DNA from: Xaviernesmea oryzae
GTDB lineage: Bacteria; Pseudomonadota; Alphaproteobacteria; Rhizobiales; Rhizobiaceae
Direction: 5' to 3'
DNA length: 64,000 nt
NCBI RefSeq assembly: GCF_900177415.1
Contig: NZ_FXAF01000003.1
Coordinates: 1 to 64,000 of the forward strand
Both the position numbers and the translations under genes were made by a program. This document shows, one piece after another, positions 8,679 through 17,809 of this stretch. Within the stretch, counting starts at the first letter, position 1; every line of letters starts with the position of its first letter. The notes beneath the pieces were generated by a model that saw only the letters and a list, made by a program, of their open reading frames with translations, did no database searches and was not told the origin of the DNA.

Positions 8679-10127
8679 GTGGATAGCATTCAGTTTCTGA
8701 TCGATAACGACGATCGCGCCGCGCAATCGGGAGCCGTTTTCGAACGTATCGATCCGGTGACGGGCGAGGTCGCTACCAAGGCGCCGGCGGGCGGTTCTGC
8801 CGATGCGCGTGCCGCAGCCGACGCTGCAGCCGCCGCTTTCCCGCAATGGTCGGCAGTTGGTCCGGGCGAGCGCCGCAAGCTGCTTCTGAAGGCTGCCGAC
8901 ATCATGGATTCAAAGGCCGGTGAGTTTACCCGGCTGATGACCGCCGAAACCGGCTCCACCGGTCCGTGGGGCGGTTTCAACACCATGTTCGCGGCCAATG
9001 TCCTGCGCGAAGCTGCAGCCATGACGACCCAGGTCTCCGGCGAGATCATTCCGTCCGACAAGCCGGGCAATATGGCGATGGCCATCCGCCAGCCAGCCGG
9101 CGTCTGCGTCGGCATCGCCCCGTGGAACGCTCCCGTCATTCTCGGTACGCGCGCCATCGCCATGCCGCTCGCCTGCGGCAACACGGTCGTGCTGAAAGCA
9201 TCGGAAATGTGTCCGGCAACCCACCGCCTCATTGGCCAGGTTATGCGCGAAGCCGGCTTCCCCAAGGGCGTCGTCAACGTCGTCACCAATGCGCCCGCCG
9301 ATGCCGCTCAGGTAGTCGAGGCTCTGGTAGCGCATCCCGCCGTCAAGCGCATCAACTTCACCGGCTCGACGCGGGTCGGCAAGATCATCGCCAAGCTGGC
9401 GGCCGAACACCTGAAGCCGGTTCTGCTCGAGCTCGGCGGCAAGGCGCCGCTCATTGTTCTGGACGACGCTGATCTCGACGCGGCGGTCAATGCCGCGGCG
9501 TTCGGCGCCTACATGAACCAGGGCCAGATCTGCATGTCGACGGAGCGGATCATCGTCGACGAGAAGGTCGCCGATGCCTTCGTCGAAAAGCTCGCCGCCA
9601 AAGCCAGAGGACTGCCTTCGGGTGATCCGCGCGGCCATGTCGTGCTGGGCTCGCTGGTCAGCCTGCAGGCCGCCGAGCGCGTCGAAGAAATGGTTCAGGA
9701 CGCCGTTGCCAAGGGCGCGGCGCTTGTTGCCGGCGGCAATCGCACCGGCGCCATCATGGAGGCGACGCTGGTCGACAAGGTCACCCCGGACATGCGCATC
9801 TATTCCGAAGAGTCCTTCGGCCCGGCCAAGAGCGTCATTCGCGTGAATGGCGACGAAGAGGCGATCAGGATCGCCAACGACACCGAATATGGTCTCTCCT
9901 CGGCGGTCTTCAGTCGGGATATTCAGCGTGCCATGGCGGTTGCCCGGCGCATCGAAAGCGGGATTTGCCATATCAACGGCCCGACCGTGCATGACGAGGC
10001 GCAGATGCCATTCGGCGGCGTCAAGGCATCCGGTTACGGCCGGTTCGGCGGCCGTGCGGCGATCGCGGAATTCACCGACCTGCGCTGGATCACCGTCGAG
10101 GATCCGCATCAGCATTACCCGTTCTGA
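8679..10127 (+). CDS. Aldehyde dehydrogenase, vanillin/salicylaldehyde/benzaldehyde dehydrogenase-like
   Basis: NAD(P)-dependent aldehyde dehydrogenase (482 residues, normal length) oxidising an aldehyde to the acid. It contains the catalytic Glu in LLELGGKAPL and the nucleophilic Cys in NQGQICMSTER. The coenzyme motif is FTGSTRVGK, and the C-terminus HDEAQMPFGGVKASGYGRFG followed by DLRWITVEDP is typical of aromatic aldehyde dehydrogenases. The GTG at 8679 was chosen because GGGAGG lies 5 bases upstream; the frame is open further upstream but runs through the operator. In this locus it would take the aldehyde made by the ThDP decarboxylase to a benzoate-type acid. The exact ring substitution is unknown. 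Confidence 0.88.
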   Translation: MDSIQFLIDNDDRAAQSGAVFERIDPVTGEVATKAPAGGSADARAAADAAAAAFPQWSAVGPGERRKLLLKAADIMDSKAGEFTRLMTAETGSTGPWGGFNTMFAANVLREAAAMTTQVSGEIIPSDKPGNMAMAIRQPAGVCVGIAPWNAPVILGTRAIAMPLACGNTVVLKASEMCPATHRLIGQVMREAGFPKGVVNVVTNAPADAAQVVEALVAHPAVKRINFTGSTRVGKIIAKLAAEHLKPVLLELGGKAPLIVLDDADLDAAVNAAAFGAYMNQGQICMSTERIIVDEKVADAFVEKLAAKARGLPSGDPRGHVVLGSLVSLQAAERVEEMVQDAVAKGAALVAGGNRTGAIMEATLVDKVTPDMRIYSEESFGPAKSVIRVNGDEEAIRIANDTEYGLSSAVFSRDIQRAMAVARRIESGICHINGPTVHDEAQMPFGGVKASGYGRFGGRAAIAEFTDLRWITVEDPHQHYPF

Positions 10128-10145
10128 CGGCGAGGCTGAAGAGCG

Positions 10146-10637
10146 ATGGCGAAATCATCGGCAAAACCGAAATTGGAAGCTTCCCGGCCGGAAGAGAGCG
10201 ACGTTCTCATTCCGGCGGCCTTCCGCAACGTTCTCGGATATCACCTCCGGGTCGCGCAGGAAGCGTCCTTCCAGGCGTTCAGCACGGCCGTCGACAAGGC
10301 GGATCTGAAGCCCGGCTGGTACTCCATCCTGACCATCCTGTCCGAGTACGACGGTTTGACGCCGTCGGAACTCAGCAGGGTCTGTGGCCGGGACCGATCG
10401 ACGCTGACGGCGACGCTGAAGGGGCTTGCGATCCGCGGCATGATCGAGCGGCAGCAGAACCCGGACGATCAGCGCAGCTATAGTGTCCGGCTGACCGATG
10501 AAGGACGCAGGATGCAGGCGCGCCTGCATGCCATCGCCCGCAAGCACGACCGGCGGCTGGATGAGATCGTCGGCGAAGACAAGGCCGCGTTGATCGCCAT
10601 CCTTGCCAGAATCGTGAATTCGCTCGGCAACGGCTGA
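10146..10637 (+). CDS. MarR-family transcriptional regulator
   Basis: A 163-residue winged-helix regulator. The DNA-binding part reads LTPSELSRVCGRDRSTLTAT for the helix-turn-helix, then the wing around QQNPDDQRSYSVRLTDEGRR, the classical MarR signature. It follows the aldehyde dehydrogenase by 18 bases and so is probably co-transcribed with it. MarR proteins usually repress by binding palindromes near their own operon and are released by a phenolic or acidic ligand. The 16-base inverted repeat at 8487-8535 is the obvious candidate operator. The ligand is likely the imported acid or an intermediate such as a CoA-free aromatic acid, but this is inference. Confidence 0.9.
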   Translation: MAKSSAKPKLEASRPEESDVLIPAAFRNVLGYHLRVAQEASFQAFSTAVDKADLKPGWYSILTILSEYDGLTPSELSRVCGRDRSTLTATLKGLAIRGMIERQQNPDDQRSYSVRLTDEGRRMQARLHAIARKHDRRLDEIVGEDKAALIAILARIVNSLGNG

Positions 10638-10799
10638 GCGATGGCTGCCGCCCCGCGCCCGACTGTGCGGTCGGGATGGGCGGCAAGCATCTGAAGACAT
10701 CGACAATCGGCGGGCTCTGTCCCGCGGACTTCGGCTTCCGAGGAGGGATGCCGAACACGAATGCGGCTTGCCTGCCGCAGCCCAACCAAGGAGGAACAC

Positions 10800-11843
10800 A
10801 TGTCGAAGCGCAAAGTAATCAAGGGCCTGCTCGCCGCGACCGTCGGCGCCATGGTCGTATTGGCCTCGGGAGCTCTGCCGGCATCCGCGCAGGAAAACCC
10901 GATCAATCTGAAGATTTCCCTCTGGGTGCCGCCGGTGCATCCGCTGGTGAAATCCACCCAGGAATGGGCCGACAGCATCACCAAGGCTTCCGGCGGCACG
11001 ATCACCGCGTCCGTCTTTCCGGCCGAACAGCTTGGCAAGGCGTTCGACCACTACGATATGGTCCGCGACGGCATTGCCGATGTCGGTTACGTGAGCCCCG
11101 GCTATCAGCCCGGCCGCTTTCCGGTCATCAATGCGGCCCAGCTTCCATTCACCGTTGCCGATGCCAAGGGCGGCACGGCTGCGATCGACAGCTGGTACCG
11201 GAAGTACGCTCCGAAAGAGATGGCCGACACGCATTTCTGCTTCGCCTTCGTCCATGATCCGGGCGCGCTGCATTCCCGCAAGAAAATCACTCTTCCCTCC
11301 GACGTGAAGGGCCTGAAGGTCCGCCCCGCGCAGCAGACGATGGGCGAACTTGTGACAACGCTCGGCGGCACCAATGTCCAGGCCTCCGCGCCGGAATCGC
11401 GTGACGCGCTGGAACGCGGCATCGCCGACGCGATCACCTTCCCGTGGAACTCGATCTTCCTGTTCGGCATCGACAAGGTGACCAAGTACACGCTCGATGT
11501 CCCGCTCTACACGACGGCTTATACCTGGACGATGAACAAGGACATCTATGACAACGCCTCTGCTGCGCAGAAGAAGGTGCTGGACGACCATTGCACCACC
11601 GAATGGGCCGTGAAGCTCTCTTCCGCCTGGACGGATTTCGAACATGCCGGCCGCGACAAGATGAAGGCCGCGCCAGGCCACGAGGTGGTGGAACTGACGC
11701 CTGAACAGGTCGCCGAATGGCGCAAGGCCGTGTCGCCGCTGCAGGCAAGCTGGGAAAAGCAGGTCTCGGCTAAGGGTTATGACCCGGCGCAGGTCCTGGG
11801 CGACCTGAAGAAGAGCTTGGCGGACAACAAGGCCGCGTTCTGA
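10800..11843 (+). CDS. dctP: TRAP transporter solute-binding protein DctP family
   Basis: Periplasmic binding protein of a TRAP importer, 347 residues. A Sec signal peptide (basic MSKRKVIK, hydrophobic core, ASA cleavage) is followed by the DctP fold. Segments such as SDVKGLKVRPAQQTMGEL and NVQASAPESRDALERGIADA resemble the Arg-containing carboxylate-binding region of the family. AAGGAGG precedes the ATG at 10800. It starts a dctP-dctQ-dctM set and is separated from dctQ by a stable hairpin. TRAP systems move organic acids with the sodium or proton gradient. In this setting the cargo is probably a 2-hydroxy or 2-oxo aromatic acid; that is inferred only from the downstream enzymes. Confidence 0.93.
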   Translation: MSKRKVIKGLLAATVGAMVVLASGALPASAQENPINLKISLWVPPVHPLVKSTQEWADSITKASGGTITASVFPAEQLGKAFDHYDMVRDGIADVGYVSPGYQPGRFPVINAAQLPFTVADAKGGTAAIDSWYRKYAPKEMADTHFCFAFVHDPGALHSRKKITLPSDVKGLKVRPAQQTMGELVTTLGGTNVQASAPESRDALERGIADAITFPWNSIFLFGIDKVTKYTLDVPLYTTAYTWTMNKDIYDNASAAQKKVLDDHCTTEWAVKLSSAWTDFEHAGRDKMKAAPGHEVVELTPEQVAEWRKAVSPLQASWEKQVSAKGYDPAQVLGDLKKSLADNKAAF

Positions 11844-11849
11844 CCGTCG

Positions 11850-11883
11850 ATCCGGCCGATGCTGATCAAAGCATCGGCCGGAT
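11850..11883 (+). terminator. Intercistronic hairpin after dctP
   Basis: A perfect 13-base stem (ATCCGGCCGATGC / GCATCGGCCGGAT) with an 8-base loop lies 7 bases after the dctP stop. Only a short TCCTT follows, so I read it as an mRNA-stabilising or partial-termination structure rather than a full terminator. Such hairpins commonly raise the level of the binding protein above that of the membrane subunits encoded downstream. Confidence 0.7.
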
Positions 11884-11910
11884 TCCTTCACGACAAGAGA
11901 GGAGGGGCTC

Positions 11911-12471
11911 ATGACGCCCGAAACAGCAGACGGAGCGGCTCCGCCTGCGCGGCCGCAGCCGCCCAAAAACGCCATGGACCGTTTCATCGAGGGCATTGAG
12001 TGGATTGCGGCCGGCTTCGTCGGCCTCGTCGCCGCCGACATCTTCATCTCGGTGATGCTGCGCTACTTTTTCTCCTACGCCATCCCCGACGGTTACGATT
12101 TCGGCCGCCTCTTCCTCGGCATCCTCATCTTCTGGGGAATTGCCGCGACCAGCTACCGCGGTGCCCACATTACCGTCGATCTCGTCTGGGAAGGCGCCAG
12201 CCAGAAATACAAGCGCTACATCGACATCTTCGCGACACTGGTGCTGCTGCTCGTCGTGACGGTCCAGACCATCATGCTGTTCGACAAGGTCGTCCAGACC
12301 AGGGCGCAGAACATCCTGACCTACGACCTGCAGCTTCCCACGTGGCCCTTCTTCCTCGTCGCCTGGCTGGGGGACGTCGCAGCGGTGATCCTCATTGCGG
12401 TGCGCACTTTCCGCCTCGTCTTCTATCCCCAGAGTGTGAACAGAGAACACACCACAGATCCGGTGGAATAA
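11911..12471 (+). CDS. dctQ: TRAP transporter small permease DctQ family
   Basis: Small integral-membrane subunit (186 residues) of the TRAP importer. It has four hydrophobic segments and the family signature ATSYRGAHITVDLVWEG in the first half. GAGAGGAGG precedes the ATG. It sits between dctP and dctM, 3 bases before dctM, so translation is coupled. DctQ helps assemble the large permease with the binding protein. The N-terminal ~25 residues are Pro/Ala-rich and cytoplasmic. Confidence 0.92.
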   Translation: MTPETADGAAPPARPQPPKNAMDRFIEGIEWIAAGFVGLVAADIFISVMLRYFFSYAIPDGYDFGRLFLGILIFWGIAATSYRGAHITVDLVWEGASQKYKRYIDIFATLVLLLVVTVQTIMLFDKVVQTRAQNILTYDLQLPTWPFFLVAWLGDVAAVILIAVRTFRLVFYPQSVNREHTTDPVE

Positions 12472-12474
12472 TCC

Positions 12475-13773
12475 ATGACACAGAATTTGGTTGCCGTATC
12501 GGGATTCGTCCTGCTGTTTGCCCTGATGCTGCTGCGCGTGCCGGTGGGTATGGCCATGGGTCTCGTCGGTGTCACCGGTTTCGGTCTCCTGGCCGGTTTC
12601 GGTCCGGCGCTGAAGCTGATCGGCCAAACCTCCATGCGAACTGTCACCGACTATACGTTCGGCGTCATCCCGATGTTCCTGCTGATGGGCGCCTTCGTCA
12701 CCAATTCCGGCATGAGCCGGGAGCTGTTTCGTGCGGCCAACACGTTCATCGGGCATCTGCGCGGCGGCCTTGGGCTTGCTACCATCGTTGCCTCCGCTGG
12801 CTTCGCCGCAATTTCCGGTTCGTCGGTTGCCACCGCCGCCACGTTTTCGACCGTCGCCTATCCTGAAATGCGACGCTTCAACTATCCGCAATCCTTTGCC
12901 GCCGGAACCATCGCAGCCGGCGGAACGCTGGGCGCCATGTTCCCGCCGTCCACCGTACTGGTCGTCTATGGCATCCTTACCGAGCAGGACATCAGCCGGC
13001 TGTTTATGGCCGGAATCGTGCCCGGCATTCTCGCCGTGCTGATGTACATGATCACCATCATCATCATCGGACGCCTGCGTCCCGACATGCTGAGTGCTGG
13101 TCAGAGGAGCAACTGGAACGAACGCCTACATGCTCTCAAGGATGTCTGGGCGCCGCTGCTTCTGTTTTTCTTCGTCATCGGTGGCCTTTACGGAGGCCTG
13201 TTCACGCCGACGGAAGCCGGCGGTGTCGGAGCGGGCGGGGCCTTCATCATCGGCCTGCTGCGCGGCAAGCTCGACAGGCAGAAGATCCTGACCTCGCTTC
13301 TGCAGGCAACCCGTACGGCGGCGGCAGTCTTCACCATCCTCATCGGCGCCCTATTGTTCGGCTATTTCCTGACGATTACCGGCACACCACAAAAGGTGAC
13401 GGCCTTTCTCGGCGGACTCGGCATCGGACCCTATGGTGTCCTGTTGCTGATCATCCTGATGTATCTCGTTCTCGGTTGCATCATGGACGCCATGGCGATG
13501 GTCATCCTGACGGTTCCGATCGTCTATCCGGTGATCCTCGCGCTCGGTTTCGACCCGATCTGGTTTGCCGTGATCGTCGTGATGACGGTCGAACTCGGAC
13601 TGATTTCTCCGCCCGTCGGCATGAACGTCTTTGTCATCAAGAGCGTCGTGCCTGAATTGAGTTTTGCCAGGATATTCAGGGGCGTCGCTCCCTTCATCGT
13701 CACCGATGTCATCCGCCTTGCGCTGCTGATCGCATTCCCGGTGATCGTTACCTGGCTGCCAAGCCACCTCTGA
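12475..13773 (+). CDS. dctM: TRAP transporter large permease DctM family
   Basis: The twelve-helix transport subunit (432 residues), which carries solute with an ion gradient. Visible family motifs include RVPVGMAMGLVG near the N-terminus, SGSSVATAATFSTVAYPEM, and GTLGAMFPPSTVLVVYGI. The C-terminal ELGLISPPVGMNVFVIKS is a DctM hallmark. Length and motifs are those of an intact gene. It completes the TRAP set and is followed after 23 bases by the ThDP-dependent enzyme, so transport and catabolism look like one transcription unit. Confidence 0.95.
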   Translation: MTQNLVAVSGFVLLFALMLLRVPVGMAMGLVGVTGFGLLAGFGPALKLIGQTSMRTVTDYTFGVIPMFLLMGAFVTNSGMSRELFRAANTFIGHLRGGLGLATIVASAGFAAISGSSVATAATFSTVAYPEMRRFNYPQSFAAGTIAAGGTLGAMFPPSTVLVVYGILTEQDISRLFMAGIVPGILAVLMYMITIIIIGRLRPDMLSAGQRSNWNERLHALKDVWAPLLLFFFVIGGLYGGLFTPTEAGGVGAGGAFIIGLLRGKLDRQKILTSLLQATRTAAAVFTILIGALLFGYFLTITGTPQKVTAFLGGLGIGPYGVLLLIILMYLVLGCIMDAMAMVILTVPIVYPVILALGFDPIWFAVIVVMTVELGLISPPVGMNVFVIKSVVPELSFARIFRGVAPFIVTDVIRLALLIAFPVIVTWLPSHL

Positions 13774-13796
13774 GAAATCTGGAAGTGAGACAATCC

Positions 13797-15509
13797 ATGA
13801 CTGATCCCAAAGCCGACAAGATCACCGCCGGCGGCGCCATTCTGGCGCGCCTGAAGGCGGTCGGCGTGGACTATATCTTCGCCAATTCCGGCACGGACTT
13901 CCCACCGATCATCGAAGGGCTGGCGGAAGCCTCGGCAAAGCAGATCCCCCTGCCGAAGGCGATCGTCATCCCGCATGAGAACGCCGCCATGGGCATGGCC
14001 TACGGCTATTATCTCGCGACCGGCAAGGCGCAGGCCGTCATGGCCCACACCAATGTCGGCCTCGCTAACTGCGCCATCGGGGCGATCAATGCCGCGACGG
14101 AACACATTCCGATGCTGATCTTTTCCGGCCGCACGCCGGTCGTCGAAAAGGGCCGGCTCGGCGCCCGTACGGTGCCGATCAGCTGGGGCCAGGAAATGCG
14201 CGATCAGGCCGCGATGATCCGCGAAACGGTGAAGTGGGACTACGAGCTGAAATTCCCCGAACAGGCGGTGGATATCATCGACCGCGCTCATGCGATCGCA
14301 AATTCGACACCGCCCGGACCTGTCTATCTCAGCCTGCCGCGCGAAGTGCTTTGCGAACAATGCCCGTCCGACGAATTGGACAACCCGAGCCGTATCGCGC
14401 CGGCAATTTCGGCGCCCCGCTCCGCCGATATCGAGACGGCGGCAAAGCTTCTCAGTGAGGCGAAGCGCCCGCTGATCATTTCCCAGCGCGGCGCGGGGTC
14501 GGAAGAAGGTTTCGAAACGCTGTCGAAACTGGCGCTCGATTGGGGCATTCCTGTCTGCCAGTACTGGGCGATCCAGCTCGGCGTGCCGACCGATCATCCG
14601 ATGGCCGTCGGCGTCGATCCGGCCAAATGGCTGGCGGAAGCAGATCTGGTGCTGGTGATCGATTGCCTTGCGCCATGGTCGCCGGACATTCATACGCCGG
14701 GCGAGGGCTGCAAGGTCGTGCATATCGGCCCGGACCCGCTTTATGCCCGTTTCCCTGTCCGCAATTTCCCCTCCGATCTGGCGTTGACCGGCGATACCGC
14801 CGAGGTGATCCTCCAGCTCGAAAAGGCAGCGGCTACCTATCTCGATGCTACGGCCAGCGAGCGCGACGCTCGCCGGGCAAGCGTCGAAAAGGCGTCGGTC
14901 AAGCGCCGTAACGAGCTGCTGGCGGAGGCGGAAGCCGGCAATGGCGAGCTGATGAGCAAGGCCTTCGTCAGCCTCACCCTGTCCAAGGTGATCGAGGGCA
15001 GGAAGGCGACCGTGCTCTCCGAACTCGGTGCGCCGCTCGAGCCGTTGACGCTGCACGATCACGGTTCCTGGTATCAGGAACCGCATTCGGGTGGTCTCGG
15101 CTGGTCTTTCCCGACCGGCCTCGGCATGAAGCTCGCCGATCCGGACAGGCTGGTGATCGCCACCATGGGTGATGGTTCCTACATGTTCTCGAACCCGGTG
15201 GCCTGTCACCAGATCGCCGAGGCGATGGAAATCCCGCTTCTCGTCCTGGTGTTGAACAATGTCGAATGGGGGGCCGTGCGGCAGTCCGTGCTTGGTGTCT
15301 ACCCGGACGGTTTCGCCGCTAAGACGAACACGATGCCGCTCGTCTCGCTCGCGCCGACGCCTGATTTCACCCAGGTCGCCGCCGCAAGCCGTGCCTGGAC
15401 TGCCAAGGTCGAGCGCGCCGAGGAGCTGGGCGCGGTGCTGCAAGCCGCCATCGAGCACGTCATGGTCAGGAAGACCCAGGCGCTGGTCGAAATCCGGATC
15501 GCGCCCTGA
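13797..15509 (+). CDS. Thiamine-diphosphate-dependent 2-oxoacid decarboxylase-like enzyme (benzoylformate decarboxylase/acetolactate synthase family)
   Basis: A 570-residue ThDP enzyme with the three-domain architecture of benzoylformate decarboxylase and acetolactate synthase. The activating Glu is in PHENAAMG (E61), with a His at H84 (VMAHTNVG) where benzoylformate decarboxylase has an active-site His. The ThDP/Mg motif reads GDGSYMFSNPVACHQ and ends near VLVLNN. ATG 13797 has GGAAG upstream; a GTG 12 bases earlier is the alternative. The gene abuts an MdlB-like dehydrogenase, whose product would be a 2-oxo acid suitable for decarboxylation to an aldehyde. Overall similarity to characterised MdlC is moderate, so a different aryl or alkyl 2-oxo acid, or a carboligase activity, remains possible. 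Confidence 0.8.
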   Translation: MTDPKADKITAGGAILARLKAVGVDYIFANSGTDFPPIIEGLAEASAKQIPLPKAIVIPHENAAMGMAYGYYLATGKAQAVMAHTNVGLANCAIGAINAATEHIPMLIFSGRTPVVEKGRLGARTVPISWGQEMRDQAAMIRETVKWDYELKFPEQAVDIIDRAHAIANSTPPGPVYLSLPREVLCEQCPSDELDNPSRIAPAISAPRSADIETAAKLLSEAKRPLIISQRGAGSEEGFETLSKLALDWGIPVCQYWAIQLGVPTDHPMAVGVDPAKWLAEADLVLVIDCLAPWSPDIHTPGEGCKVVHIGPDPLYARFPVRNFPSDLALTGDTAEVILQLEKAAATYLDATASERDARRASVEKASVKRRNELLAEAEAGNGELMSKAFVSLTLSKVIEGRKATVLSELGAPLEPLTLHDHGSWYQEPHSGGLGWSFPTGLGMKLADPDRLVIATMGDGSYMFSNPVACHQIAEAMEIPLLVLVLNNVEWGAVRQSVLGVYPDGFAAKTNTMPLVSLAPTPDFTQVAAASRAWTAKVERAEELGAVLQAAIEHVMVRKTQALVEIRIAP

Positions 15510-16630
15510 TGGCCTTGCTCAACGTCGAGGATTATCGGCAGGAAGCGCGGCGGCTATTGCCACGCTTCGTCTTCGATTATCTGGACGGCGGCTCGGAGGA
15601 CGAGCTGGCAGTGAAGGAAAACCGCGCCGCCTTCGAGCGGATCAGATTGACGCCCCGGCTGCTCAACGATGTCTCCGTGCGCGATCAGGGCATCGACTGG
15701 TTCGGGCGGCGTCTGCCGTCGCCAATCGTCATTGCGCCGACCGGTCTTAACGGTCTCTATCGCAAGGACGGCGATATCCTGCTTGCCAGAGCAGCGGCAC
15801 GGCTGGGCATACCGTTCGCTCTGTCGACGGCTTCCAACAATTCCATCGAACAAGTCGCCAATGCTTCGAACGGCGATCTCTGGTTCCAGCTTTACGTGAT
15901 GAACCGTGATTTCGCCGATCAGCTCGTGGACCGGGCTCTGGTGGCCGGTTTCAGCCATCTGGTTCTGACGGTCGACGTGCCGATGGGCGGCAAGCGGGAG
16001 AGGGACGAGCGCAACAACTTCGTCATGCCGTTCCGCTTCCGGCCGAAGACGATCGCGGACGTGCTTTGTCACCCGCGATGGCTCTGGAACGTTGGTCGGC
16101 ACGGCGCGCCGGCCATGGCCAATCTGGCGACCGCCACGATCACCGACCCGAATACCCAGGCAGCTTTGCTTTCCCGCAAAATGGACGCGAGCTTCGACTG
16201 GGATGACCTGAAGCGGCTGCGCGATCGCTGGCCGCGCCGTTTGCTGGTCAAGGGACTGTTACATTCCGCCGATGCCGAGCGCGCCGTTGCCCTTGGCGTA
16301 GATGCAATCGTCGTATCGAATCATGGCGGGCGCCAGCTGGATATCGTTCCTGCTTCGATCAGCGTTCTGCCCCGGTTCTCTTCCGTGAATGCGCCTCTCA
16401 TCGTCGACAGCGGTATTCGGCGTGGCAGCGACATCGTCAAGGCGATCTCACTGGGCGCCGCCGCCGTGATGATCGGCAGGGCCGCCCTTTTCGGGCTTGC
16501 CGTCGGTGGTGAACAGGGAGTTGTAGAAGTGATCAAGATCCTGCAAAGCGAGATTGATCGAACCCAAGCCCTGCTGGGAGCAAAGGAGTTGATTCAGACG
16601 GCTTCCAAAATCTTGACTGATTCCGAATAG
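15509..16630 (+). CDS. mdlB: FMN-dependent 2-hydroxyacid dehydrogenase, close to (S)-mandelate dehydrogenase
   Basis: An FMN-dependent 2-hydroxyacid dehydrogenase of 373 residues. Active-site residues of the family are present: Y24, the catalytic base H272 and R275 in SNHGGRQLD. Other blocks match remembered Pseudomonas MdlB closely: NVEDYR, APTGLNG, STASNNSIE, GDLWFQLYV, HPRW, RHGAP and MDASFDW. The segment at about 171-205 corresponds to the MdlB membrane-anchoring loop, so the enzyme is probably bound to the inner membrane and passes electrons to quinone. The ATG overlaps the upstream stop by one base. Expected reaction: (S)-mandelate or a substituted analogue to the 2-oxo acid. Lactate or glycolate oxidase is a less likely alternative. 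Confidence 0.85.
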   Translation: MALLNVEDYRQEARRLLPRFVFDYLDGGSEDELAVKENRAAFERIRLTPRLLNDVSVRDQGIDWFGRRLPSPIVIAPTGLNGLYRKDGDILLARAAARLGIPFALSTASNNSIEQVANASNGDLWFQLYVMNRDFADQLVDRALVAGFSHLVLTVDVPMGGKRERDERNNFVMPFRFRPKTIADVLCHPRWLWNVGRHGAPAMANLATATITDPNTQAALLSRKMDASFDWDDLKRLRDRWPRRLLVKGLLHSADAERAVALGVDAIVVSNHGGRQLDIVPASISVLPRFSSVNAPLIVDSGIRRGSDIVKAISLGAAAVMIGRAALFGLAVGGEQGVVEVIKILQSEIDRTQALLGAKELIQTASKILTDSE

Positions 16631-17083
16631 GTGTTGCGGCGGCGTTTCTCCAGCTTTCGCGGACAATCGGAGCAAGTTTGGGCGCCGGCCCGGGCAGCCT
16701 GATCTATCACCGCGCGGACCGATGGAGATCCAGCAGCGTGTCGGCGGACGCCTGGCTGCCGGATGACCCGAGGATGTATATCCAGCCGGAAGCCTCGGCT
16801 GCGCCTTTCATCATCCTTTTCGGGTTCTTCGCAATGATCGCCATCATCGCGGCCTTGACAGCCAAAAGCTGCAAGGTGCCGATCATTGACTAACGCAGGG
16901 CCGGTTTGTTCTGTTTCGACTGTAAGGGTTCAGGACGGATTATCGGCTGCAGGCAAATCAATGCGGGATTTACCTTCGTTATGTGAGGGATTTGAAATGT
17001 TTGCAGGAGCCCCGACGTAGACGCCGAGCACTTGCCAACCAAGCGCCTTGCCCATAACGCAGAACCGCGCCTGGCGCTGAACA
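16631..17083. other. Gap between convergent units, with a possible small membrane ORF
   Basis: This 450-base stretch lies between the mdlB-like gene and the convergent 17084-17809 gene. A plus-strand frame at 16774-16893 would encode 39 residues with one clear transmembrane helix (PFIILFGFFAMIAIIAAL) and a short polar tail. Its ATG has no well-placed ribosome-binding site and I know no family for it. Nothing else recognisable is present; the part from 16900 to 17083 looks non-coding and slightly AT-rich. Confidence 0.3.
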
Positions 17084-17809
17084 TTAAAAACCAAACTTCT
17101 CTTGGAATTTCAATCCTGCGGCAATTGACGCGCGGTCGGCGACGGCGAGTCTGGTAGGGTAGACGACGACAAGTTCGAAAAGGTCGTCGCGAAGCAGTTC
17201 TAGCGGGTTCATGATGTCTTTAACGGCGTCGTCGATCGAAGGCCGGGCCTCCTCCAACGTTTGGTGGCACAAGCCATCCACGATGATGACGACATTGTAG
17301 GTGTCGTCGTCCGTCCTGGTATTCTGGACAAAGACTTCATAAGGTTGGTTCGGTTCCGCAAGGCCGACGCGAAAACCAAGCAGCGTGCCGTTGGCTACCA
17401 TTGCGTCCAGTTGGTCTGCGATCCGCAGGCCGGCGCTTTCGGCTCCCTCCCGACCAATCGAATAGGCCTGGACCAGACTGCAGCGGCCGATGCCGCGGCC
17501 GCCATGCGCCAGGGCTCTTGCCGGGATCCTCAGGACATTCGAAAAATGCCGACGCATTTTTGTCGACCAGGTGGTGGGGTTTCTGACCAGATCCAGATAG
17601 GCGGGATGGTCGATCGTGTGCAGGTCGGCGAGGTCGTAGAGGGTGAAGTAACGGTTCTTGGGTTCCCGGAAGGACGCGTAGCGCCGCGCGGCGAGCATGC
17701 CGGGTGCCGTCAGCCTTTCAGGCACGTGCTCGAATGTGTGCCATGCCTCGTATTCTTCGGTCATCGCACTGGGATAATCGTTCCATAGAGCCAGAAACGC
17801 GCCGCTCAT
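17084..17809 (-). CDS. Uncharacterised protein, probable dimeric alpha/beta-barrel (ferredoxin-like) fold
   Basis: A 241-residue cytoplasmic protein that I cannot name. The start, with ALWNDYPSAMTEEYEAWHTFEHVPERL then FREPKNRYFTLYDL, resembles EthD/antibiotic-monooxygenase-type alpha-beta-barrel proteins, which often carry a His in such W-x-x-x-EH contexts. The length suggests two such repeats. It is the last gene of a five-gene minus-strand unit and overlaps the alcohol dehydrogenase by 4 bases (ATGA), so it is translationally coupled to it. The context suggests a role in turning over whatever the SsuABC-like transporter imports. It has no signal peptide or membrane helix. Confidence 0.75.
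   Translation of the reverse strand: MSGAFLALWNDYPSAMTEEYEAWHTFEHVPERLTAPGMLAARRYASFREPKNRYFTLYDLADLHTIDHPAYLDLVRNPTTWSTKMRRHFSNVLRIPARALAHGGRGIGRCSLVQAYSIGREGAESAGLRIADQLDAMVANGTLLGFRVGLAEPNQPYEVFVQNTRTDDDTYNVVIIVDGLCHQTLEEARPSIDDAVKDIMNPLELLRDDLFELVVVYPTRLAVADRASIAAGLKFQEKFGF

Noticed and set aside
10155..12047. A 630-codon minus-strand open frame over the MarR and dctP genes
   Set aside because: The plus strand carries clear MarR and TRAP proteins with ribosome-binding sites; the antisense protein has no recognisable domain.
16678..16893. A 71-codon plus-strand frame behind the mdlB-like gene
   Set aside because: It starts at a TTG without a ribosome-binding site and matches no known family. 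Only the possible 39-residue membrane ORF inside it is mentioned, at low confidence.
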